DNA of 64,000 nucleotides. Origin: Fistularia commersonii (Eukaryota > Chordata > Actinopteri > Syngnathiformes > Fistulariidae). The position numbers and the translations under genes were made by a program. The notes beneath the pieces were generated by a model. That model was not told the origin of the DNA. It was given only the letters and a program-made list of their open reading frames with translations, and did not search any database. The first letter of the stretch is position 1, and each line of letters starts with the position of its first letter. The stretch lies in contig JBBMNZ010000028.1 in NCBI GenBank assembly GCA_037954325.1, positions 8,766,501-8,830,500 of the forward strand, written 5' to 3'. Shown one piece after another: positions 56,521 through 64,000 of the stretch.

Positions 56521-58283
56521 AGCCGCTAATACTGCAAGTCTCAAAAAACACATGACACTTCAGCAACTATAACCAAAACACAAATAGGAAAGAAATATCC
56601 CTGGAAAGTATTTTGGGTTGAGGGATTAATGTAAGCACAGGAAGCACAGCGACAAATGTACCCTTAAAAATGACAGATCAACAATAAGGATGCTAATAAT
56701 GGACAGAAACATCACTGTTATTTTAAGTTAAATCCTCTGAATTCCACTGCCATCCTTTTGACCTTGTTTCAGGCTGCGTTAGATTAACATATCATGGATA
56801 TAGCGTGTTCAGAATAAAGCTGTTCAGTACAACCACCTAAATGATAGCTTGGTGCTAATTCGGAGTATTTTTCAAAGCTTCCCCCTTCCTTCGGTGTTGT
56901 GATTCACCCCCTCCCTCCCAAAATAAAGCAGCAGACTATGATCTGCAGGCCCCTTAGATGATTCTGGCTCAAAAAGCATCTCCTAGGGAAGCCTCAAAAA
57001 TTCACACAACTGCATGAAAGTGCCATTTTTTTACGCTAAATTTGTCACAGCACTCAGTCGGCAAGTCCAAATAACACTATATTTGACTTCGGCAAGGGGA
57101 AAAAAAAGGAAAAAGGAAAAAGGAAAAAAAAAAAAAAACAGCTTTAATGCAGCTTTTATCGGTTTAGTTGTGGCACGCTTAATTTTCTTTTTTTTTTTTT
57201 TAATTTATTTATTTTTCTGCTTTAGAAAAACTCGGCGGATAAACAAGGCCTTTTGCTGGGCTTTGTGTCCCCACAGAGAGCAGATAGAGCTGCGCCTTTT
57301 CTTCAAATTACTTCCGGATTTAGCAGTTTATACTGGAATGTCACGCACACAAACACACACACAAAAGCAAGCAAACTGCAGTGTAGCTCTTTCGCATTGA
57401 CAATCACTTCCAATTTTTGCAGCCGATCAGCTAAGTCTTTGTGTTACACACACACACGCACACACAGATGATTGTACAGCTGAGGCACATGACGTGCAAA
57501 ATAATAATAAAAAATGGGTCACACAGTTTAAATAACTATAAAGATGTCTTTTTTTCCCCAAAAACGGGCCTGAGGGGAACCTCTACTTGAAAGAGACCTT
57601 CAAACATGATGAAAACCCAGGGAGCCGTTTCTCCCTCCAGCAAACCTCCAGCAAATTAATTACTCTGTTCTCGTTTGATGAAGGAGGGACCATGGCAGCC
57701 GAGGAAAGACGGACCTCCATCTCTGGAGGCCGGAGCGAGCCGTTAGCCAACCAGTAGGTGCCGCTGAGATTCCAGACGACGAAACGATAAAGGAAATAGT
57801 CGTAACTGGCTCAAAATACGTTTTCATCTATTAGCAGGGGCATCATTTCGCTTCAGTTTCCCCGGAAAACCTCATGGTATCGGAGATGGAATTTCAGCGA
57901 ATATCCGGCCTCATTTGAAGCCAAATGTCAGTTCTGGACGTTCACATCCACTGATGTTTCAAGGGTTCGCATTCAGTAGATTATCCTTTGGCAACTATTT
58001 TTTTTTTTTTTTTATTAGGGAAGATAACTTCAGTCCGGTCTTTATCGCTCCAAGTTCTCCGTGATTTCCTTGAAGTATTTCACTCTGCACTGGGGAAACA
58101 TCACTGCCAGCTGACTCCCATTGGCAGAGTATCAAAGATTTTTTTTTCTTTTTTTTTTTAAGTAAAAAGAAACCAACCAGGAACACTAAACATTCTGAAA
58201 ATACTTTTTTTCAACAGCAGCAAAAATATAGTTCTGTCAAAGAAAAAAAAAAAAAAGTTACGAAAAAGGACCTATCACACTTA
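56521..58283. other. Unique sequence with several homopolymer runs
   Basis: A-rich runs at 57101-57137, T runs at 57187-57201, 57999-58013 and 58138-58159, and CA-rich bits at 57343-57364 and 57447-57466. No gene recognised. The 128-codon frame at 57014-57400 runs through poly-lysine and poly-phenylalanine stretches and is chance. Confidence 0.5.
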
Positions 58284-58520
58284 GCAGCCAATCGGAGCTG
58301 ACGCCAGGGCAAGAGGCGGAGCTTAACCTGGTCAGGTCAATTACAGGCTCTACATATAGACATCCAACCATTCACTCCTACACACAGTTTTTTTGATTCC
58401 ATGAGGTAGTTGGAGAACCTGGAGAGAACCCAGACAGGAGAACACGGAGACTCCACTTAGAGAATCCTGTTGAGGTTTGGTTTCAAGCCCAGAACCTTTC
58501 TGCTGTGAGGCAACAAATGA
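58284..58520 (-). mobile_element. SINE, both termini partly missing
   Basis: Minus-strand blocks from the tail side: CAGCCAATCGGAGCTGACGC, GGGCAAGAGGCGGAGCTTAACCTGGTCAGG, TCAATTACAGGC, CATCCAACCATTCACTCCTAC, GAGAACCTGGAGAGAACCCAGACAGG, AGAACACGGAGACTCCAC and CCCAGAACCTTTCTGCTGTGAGGCAACA. It shares GAGGCGGAGCTTAACCTGG with the copies at 31681 and 63672. Confidence 0.8.
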
Positions 58521-58635
58521 CAACACTGTTGGATTTCCTCCAATCTTTTATCTGTCTCCGGGGAACTTCATGTCAAGGGTGCACAGCATCTCCAGTCTGG
58601 CCCTTGCTGCAGATTCGTGCCCTGCTCTCTTCCCT

Positions 58636-58841
58636 CAATCTTCTAGTTTTCTTTTAGGCTGCTCCCTTCAGGGGGAAAGCACAGCCAGTCATCTGCCTCC
58701 ATCTAATCCTCTCTGCATCCTCCTCTCTCACACCAAATAACTTCCTGCCCTCTTTTACCTGAATCCATAAATCTCCTCTCTGGTCTTTTCTATAGATCTC
58801 CTGCATGGTAGTTCCAATCTCAACATCCTTCTACCAAATAT
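58636..58841 (-). mobile_element. RTE-group LINE 3' end (copy B, distal part)
   Basis: TTCTTTTAGGCTGCTCCCTTCAGGGGG (58650) is the reverse complement of the RTE terminus. It is followed by CATCTGCCTCCATCTAATCCTCTCTGCATCCTCCTCTCTC, ATAAATCTCCTCTCTGGTCTTTTC, GGTAGTTCCAATCTCAACATCCTTCTACC. The order matches minus-strand RTE from its 3' end inward, and the first blocks recur at 16671. Confidence 0.75.
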
Positions 58842-58858
58842 GAAAATCCTAAACATAC

Positions 58859-58890
<32 letters not shown>

Positions 58891-59162
58891 CCAAGTATAC
58901 TTTATATTTAGAATATATATTGTTTACCTTGCATAACACCATAAGCATGTATGGCACAATATAATTCTGTTAATTTGTTGCCAACACCTTACCATGATGA
59001 CGTCTTGCACTGAATGGAATCAGTCAGAGCCAGCCTAAAACAGACTTCCATCATTCTTGGTGGAATAGGGTTTATTTTCAAAGACAGGACTCCAAATTTT
59101 AGTGACCCACGTTGTCTGTGCGATCAACCGGTTGATTCCAATTGATGTGTTGGGCACCCCTG
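58842..59162. other. Non-RTE segment separating the two RTE pieces
   Basis: The segment starts with a (TA)n tract (58858-58891) and is AT-rich. Its right edge, read on the minus strand from 59162, begins CAGGGGTGCCCAACACATC and continues GATCGCACAG. This resembles a hAT-type transposon terminus (CAGGGGTGCCCAA). A matching left terminus and an 8-bp duplication were not found. It may be a truncated DNA transposon inserted into the RTE copy, or the RTE middle may simply have been lost. Confidence 0.3.
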
Positions 59163-59660
59163 CTCTTGACTGTTGACCCAGAGTACCTGAAATCCTCCAC
59201 CCGCTTTATTTCCACTCCCTGTAACCTCACGGTTCCACTTGGGTCCCCCTCGCACACTCCCTTCACACACTTGTTTTGTCTTTCTGCAGCTAACCTTCAT
59301 TCCACTCCTTTCCAGAGCATACCTCCACCGCTCCAGGTTTCCCTCCACCCGCTACCTGCTCTCACTAAAATCACAATGCCATCTGCAAACATTATGGTCC
59401 ATGGAGATTCCTGTCTGACCTCATCTGCGAGTCTGTCTATGGCCTCTGTAAACAAGAAGGGGCTCAGAGCTGATCCCTTAGTCCCACCTCCACCTTTGAA
59501 CTTCTCTGTCACACCTACAGCACACCTCCCAATCTTTCTCAGAGCAGGCATACATGTCCTGCCCCAGTCGAACATACTTCTCTGTTACTCCAGATTTCCT
59601 TGTATCGTACTTTTTCAAGATCTATGGGTTTCTCCCCTCCATACTTAAATAAAAAGAAGA
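59163..59660 (-). pseudogene. RTE reverse transcriptase remnant (copy B), FADG active site
   Basis: Minus-strand fragments in order from 59575: FDWGRTCMPALRKIGRCAVG, VTEKFKGGGGTKGSALSPFL, FTEAIDRLADEVRQESPWTI, MFADGIVIL, then in another frame NLERWRYALERSGMKVSCRK. KGSALSPFLF is the motif next to the palm and RQESPWT leads into the active site, which reads FADG where FADD is expected. It belongs to the same family as the copy at 45230. The 5' side ends near 59660 in a (CT)n tract. Confidence 0.85.
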
Positions 59661-59673
59661 AGCTGCAGATCTC

Positions 59674-59678
<5 letters not shown>

Positions 59679-59719
<41 letters not shown>
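59679..59719 (+). repeat. (CT)n microsatellite
   Basis: About 20 CT units directly beyond the truncated 5' end of RTE copy B. Confidence 0.95.
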
Positions 59720-59722
<3 letters not shown>

Positions 59723-61377
59723 CAAAGCAAACTCCTAAAAATGTTTATTTTCAAACAACTTTGGCAAAATCTGCGACTGCTAATAGCTCATTGCTCACTG
59801 CTGAGGATGATCTGCCGGCAGACAGCATTTTTTTTTTTATTCCGAGTCACATCCCCAAAACAATGAATCCATTTTCAGCAAGGGATCTGCCCTTCCAAAA
59901 TAGAGGGGCTGATTATTTTATTCTTTGTTAATTTTCCTATAATTTCTTGCCTCAAGTACCCTGCCACTATTAATCACCCTGTGATTTAAAATCTGCATTC
60001 AACCACGCAATCGACCATATCTGAGAAGGACCCAGGTTAATCAATGGGGATCCGATCCCCTTTGTTAAAGACGTTTGCAGACGTTTGTCCCCAGGAGTCG
60101 GCACTGGAATACAATACTGTAATTTTTCCAGGTTTCCAGAGCCAGACCCCAGCAAGAGGGATCTCATAGATTTTGACTGTTTTGCCTGCGGGTGCCACTT
60201 TTCTGGCCCCACAGTAAACAAAACAAGGTAACAAAACGTACAAGGCACATGATTTCATTGGTATGAGGAGCAGCCCAAGCCGCCAGCACAATCCCTTTAA
60301 CGCTTGTTTGCGGCAATGTTAAGTACTCTTGTTTCTATATACGCAATTCGGATAAAACTGGACTGGGAAACAAGCTAGTGACAGTCCAGTAAGAAAAAAA
60401 AAAGAAAAGGGAAAGAAAATGTTCACACACATGTAAACCTGATCTGTAATGTTTGAACAAGCAAATCCTTATTTGCTTTCCTGGGCTGGTTGATGCCCAT
60501 GGGAGTGGAAAATAAAAAATAAAAAAACACGGTCCGTGAAAAGTCAACACCAGGAGTGCAAGTCAACAGAGATTCCTATCGGTTAATTTTCCCGGATGGC
60601 ACTAAACCTTCATCAGACACATAAAGACACTCGGCTTGTGTTTGTCTTGGTATTCACCATTAAGCTGATTATGTATTATATAGTTGTTTGTTGTTTTTAA
60701 GACACATCTATTAGTGCCAATAATGCTTTCGGATTAGGAGGGGAAACCCAACCATCTGCTTCTTCCATGACATAAAAAAAATTATATAAAAAATTAAAAT
60801 GATAATTCGCTCTCAGAGGAGTGATGTTTTCCCCACTGAGCGCTCACTATTAACAGCCTGGCTCCGCAAAAAGCCATTTATATATGCAAAATAAAAAAAC
60901 ATCAGTAACATGGATAATAGCAGAGGGAGGGGTGGGGTTAGTTTACTTTGGATCTGCAAAAAACCCACTGATCATTTTTCAAACATCGCCGACTCAGAAA
61001 TAATTTGACGCCGCTTTTTGTAGCACAACATCAAAATACTCGCCAAAAAGGAAAATTGGAATCATTTTGCCTTCTGATCAACATTTTTTTTCCAACCCTT
61101 TCTTTTTCTTGGTTATGGTACAAAACACGCTGCCAATTACTTTATCAAGGAACTAATCAAAAGATCCACCACCAAAAGTGTTGCATGGGTGTTGCCACAG
61201 ACACACTGGTGTTTTTTTTTTTTTAATTTAACTTTCCAGTCAGAAACAGCGCCAATATTAGCTCATATACTCCATTTCATTCTCTTCTGCTGAGCTTCAT
61301 CATGGTCGCTTGGTGATGTTTGGAGTAAGACTTTATTACAGTGCTGCTCTATATTTTTTTTCATTTTCCCTACATTG
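59720..61377. other. Unique sequence, no gene recognised
   Basis: Several A/T homopolymers (60391-60400, 61211-61222). Frames under 95 codons without domains. Confidence 0.5.
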
Positions 61378-61655
61378 AGCGAGAGGCGTGATTCGCCCTG
61401 GACGAGCTGCCAGTCAACCAAACGGCAACATACAAGCATTCACTCTCTCAACCATTCACAACTCATTTGCGCGTCTGGGCAACTTGAGGTCTCCAATGAA
61501 CCTCGGACTGTGGGATGAAACCTGAGAAGCCGGAAAAAACCCACTCACGCACAGGAAGGACAAACCTTCAAACCTTCACACAGAAAGGCACCCTGACAGA
61601 ATCGAACCTTCTTGCTGTGAGTGGAAGAACGAACCACAGCACCACCATGACTCCC
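61378..61655 (-). mobile_element. SINE, tail missing, head present
   Basis: From the tail side: GAGCGAGAGGCGTGATTCGCCCTGGACGAGCTGCCAGTCAACC, CATTCACTCTCTCAACCATTCACAACTCATTTG, GGTCTCCAATGAACC, GGACTGTGGGATGAAACC, CCACTCACGCACAGG, CTTCACACAGAAAGGCACCCTGACAG. The head follows: AATCGAACCTTCTTGCTGTGAG (reverse of a GGTTCGATT B box) and ACCACAGCACCACCATGACTCCCC. The B box is the best preserved of all copies here. Confidence 0.85.
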
Positions 61656-63671
61656 CCTTATCCACTTGTATCTTATACATCTAAATATAATGCATATAAA
61701 ATTGCACGATGACACAATGACTACCTTCAACAGGACATCCCTAGTCTTATTTGCGGCTGATTGGCGCCTCAAAATATAAAGGCCAGCAGTTGCAAGCCGT
61801 CCGGTTGGGACCCAGGCCGGGACCTGCCTCCGCACACATTACAGTGCTTTGGCCGATCAAGATGAGATGCCACTCCACGATTTGTTCCAGCTGCTTGAGT
61901 AGTCAGGGCAGGAAACATTACCATTCGTGTCAGCAGGATACTTTTGGGTCTTTTTTTTTATCCAGTTTATCACACTCCTGATGCGTGCAGGGGCAGCCCA
62001 CGCTGACACCCGATGTACCGAAATGCGCTGCCGCTGTGGCCAATCAGTAGAGTCCAACTCCGAGGTTCACGTGATGTGTCAAACTCATCAGAGAAACCGG
62101 AGGGAGTTGATTTTAAGCATCTGCATCTCCGGAAATGCGCCCGCCAAGCGCTGCCCTCTCCCCAGACGCCAGCCACCGACATCTGAAGTTCACCTCGGGC
62201 GAGGGATCAGCTGACAGGTGGAGGTGGCAGGCGGAAAGAGGGATCGGAAATGAACGTCAGGATCGTCTCGGGAGGGTTTAAACTCGGAGAGAATAGCAGA
62301 GAAAAATTAGCAGCGCCAAGGCACCAGCCTCCGGAGTTGGATAAGAAAAATAAATAGGTAAACACCCTGATGTTGAAACTGATTGATCAGACTGAGCTCA
62401 AGTGTTTAATCTGCACACGTGGACGAGCTGGTGCTTGCCGATATGAAGAAAATATGGAACAGGAAGTTGACCTGAAGACTTCTTACATAGGAATGTCTTC
62501 ACTTTACAGTGACTGAACATTTAGCACTTAGAGGTCAGCACGCTCCGCTGTCTGGAGTGAGAACTGAAGAAACTCATATTATTTTTACACATCTCACGAT
62601 GGCGAGTGTCCATTTTTTTTCCCTTTTCTTTGGACTGACGAGTCAACAATGTTGCCCTAGGCGACACACCGAGCCGCTTGGTGATGGATTTGTGGCGGGC
62701 AAGGCGCTGGCCTGCCAAAGGAAAAGAGCCTTTCGACGCCGTCAGTCTCTGATCCATGATTCCAGCTGTTTAACTCGCCGGCCTCCCCTTCCTTGCATCG
62801 ACAGATTTACTGCTGTTTAAACATCAAGAAAGCGGCCGTAACTGCCGACCAAGGAGCTTCGCAAACACCACCATTACATAAAGTGTTACAACCCGCCGCT
62901 GCCTCTGACTGACCTAGAAATGGGAAGGATTGATCCTCTTGATGTTCAAACAGCCTTCTGTCAATTTAACACAGATTTCTGTGGAAATGAGACCCGGACG
63001 GACAATTTGGAAGCAGACTGTAAAAGCGCAGCGGAGCCCCATGTTAGGGAAATAAAAGCAACGTCAAACATTTCATGGTTAGTCCGCATTTAAAAGAAAC
63101 GCGTTGAAAATTGTCTTTGAAAGCCCATTTGTGATAATGAGATGTGATTCGTGGAGGTTTTGTCCGTGTTGAATTATCCGTAACGAGATGAATACACTCG
63201 GCAGGACTCGGGTTCCAGCCGGTCCTTTCAGAGTGCCTCCGCTAATCCCCATGTGCTGGAGCAGGAAACCGAAAAGTTTCACAGGATGAAAAGCAAAACG
63301 AGAGCAAAATCCAGAATCTCCAATACCGATGCCGTGCGCGGAAATTAAAAAGTGTAAAGCAAAATGCGTGACTAACTTCCAGCTTCTTCAAGAAGGTTCT
63401 TGAGCAAAAGGCAAAGCAGCTTTAGGAAATAAATTCAAGCCTGGTTTGCTACCGTGGGATTTCTCCATCAAGGCCAGGACCAGGAACAAGAGTGCTCAGT
63501 TCACTGGACGACAGATCGGGACAATTTAACGGGCTCTGACAGACTTGACGTAGAGCTGTGAATTTATCATCCCCGGTCAGAAATCTTGTGTTCCGGCGAG
63601 TTACTGAATACCGATTCATTTCACGTCCCGTGTGGTTGGAAAGACAGTTCTCATTCTGGATCCAGCAGGCA
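61656..63671. other. Unique sequence, no gene recognised
   Basis: Balanced, mostly repeat-free sequence. The part at 62000-62330 is relatively GC-rich with CpG dinucleotides but too short and weak for an island call. Frames are short and domain-free. Confidence 0.5.
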
Positions 63672-63838
63672 GTTGGGTTCTCTCCAGGTTCTCCAAACTT
63701 CCTCCCACGGTCCAAAAACAAACAAAAGACTTCATTGTGAGGGTAAGTGGTTGGATGTCTATCCGAGCCCTGTGACTGATGGGTGACAGGACCAGGTTAA
63801 GCCCCGCCTCTCGGCCGAGTGTTAGCTCGGATTGGCAG
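63672..63838 (+). mobile_element. SINE body fragment
   Basis: GGGTTCTCTCCAGGTTCTCCAAACTTCCTCCCACGGTCCAAAAAC, then AGTGGTTGGATGTCTATCC, GACAGGACCAGGTTAAGCCCCGCCTCTCGGCC and AGCTCGGATTGGCAGCTGAATG. It carries the CAGGTTAAGCYCCGCCTCT subfamily word. The head and the GGATGG tail are missing. Confidence 0.8.
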
Positions 63839-63954
63839 CTGAATGTCATTGGTCCATTTTTGTTACTTTGGTTTTCCACCATTTTTTTCTTTGACAGAGA
63901 ATCATTTTTCAGTGCTTTTGAAAAACATATTTGAAACAAGTAGTTGGATGTCTC

Positions 63955-64000
63955 CATACGTGGCAGGTGTGATTGACAGATTCCCCTTCCAGGTTAAACC
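63955..64000 (+). mobile_element. Start of another SINE piece cut by the window end
   Basis: GTGGCAGGTGTGATTGACAGATTCCCCTTCCAGGTTAAACC matches, on the other strand, the copy at 31681-31835 (GTGATTGACAGCTGACCCTTCCAGGTTAAAC). The element continues beyond the window. It lies only about 115 bases after the previous copy, in the same orientation. Confidence 0.65.

Noticed and set aside
57014..57400. 128-codon frame with lysine- and phenylalanine-rich runs
   Set aside because: Translation of A and T homopolymers, with no domain.

Overview
The window is nuclear DNA of a ray-finned (teleost) fish. The reasons are the repeat content: a Rex3 LINE and its tRNA-headed SINE partners, L2-group and RTE-group LINEs of the kind abundant in teleosts, many (CA)n/(GT)n microsatellites, and no dense array of long open frames, operons or ribosome-binding sites. 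I cannot narrow it to an order or species. I found no host protein-coding gene, rRNA, tRNA gene or CRISPR array that I could support. The window reads as a gene desert or the inside of a very large intron.

Layout. 1-3370 is mostly unique, with a GCTAA-rich patch and a perfect 20-bp hairpin. 3372-5170 holds two LINE 3' ends in a row. 5171-10957 is unique sequence with small SINE pieces. 10958-13912 is a composite: an internally deleted L2-group LINE (+) whose 3' end abuts the 3' end of a 5'-truncated Rex3 (-). 13913-18429 is mostly unique, with one SINE and one RTE scrap. 18430-19215 is a degenerate minisatellite with a 17-bp unit. 20620-21080 is a palindromic MITE-like element. 23532-23904 is the best-preserved SINE, complete from tRNA-like head to GGAT tail and flanked by a 10-bp target-site duplication. 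23905-30538 is 6.6 kb without a recognisable element. 30539-34340 has an 82-bp (GT)n tract, two SINEs and a longer but dead Rex3 (+). 38400-39030 is a second minisatellite, with a unit of about 34 bp. 45230-48028 carries an RTE-group LINE (+) followed by an inverted scrap of the same family. From 49218 to the end the sequence is unique DNA with microsatellites, several SINE copies mostly on the minus strand, and a second RTE copy (-) split in two.

How the parts relate. The LINEs are the enzyme-coding families, and every copy here is broken by truncation, deletion, stop codons or lost catalytic motifs. The SINE shares its GGATAAGCGG...GGATGG type of 3' tail with Rex3, which fits mobilisation by Rex3-type reverse transcriptase. 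Two RTE copies carry the same FADG in place of the expected FADD at the polymerase active site. Several near-perfect short hairpins, some inside LINE copies, look like template-switch mutations. I did not find an undescribed gene system. The most unusual structures are the two private minisatellites, the shared FADG variant and the hairpin set. Family assignments rest on remembered consensus features, not on a database search.
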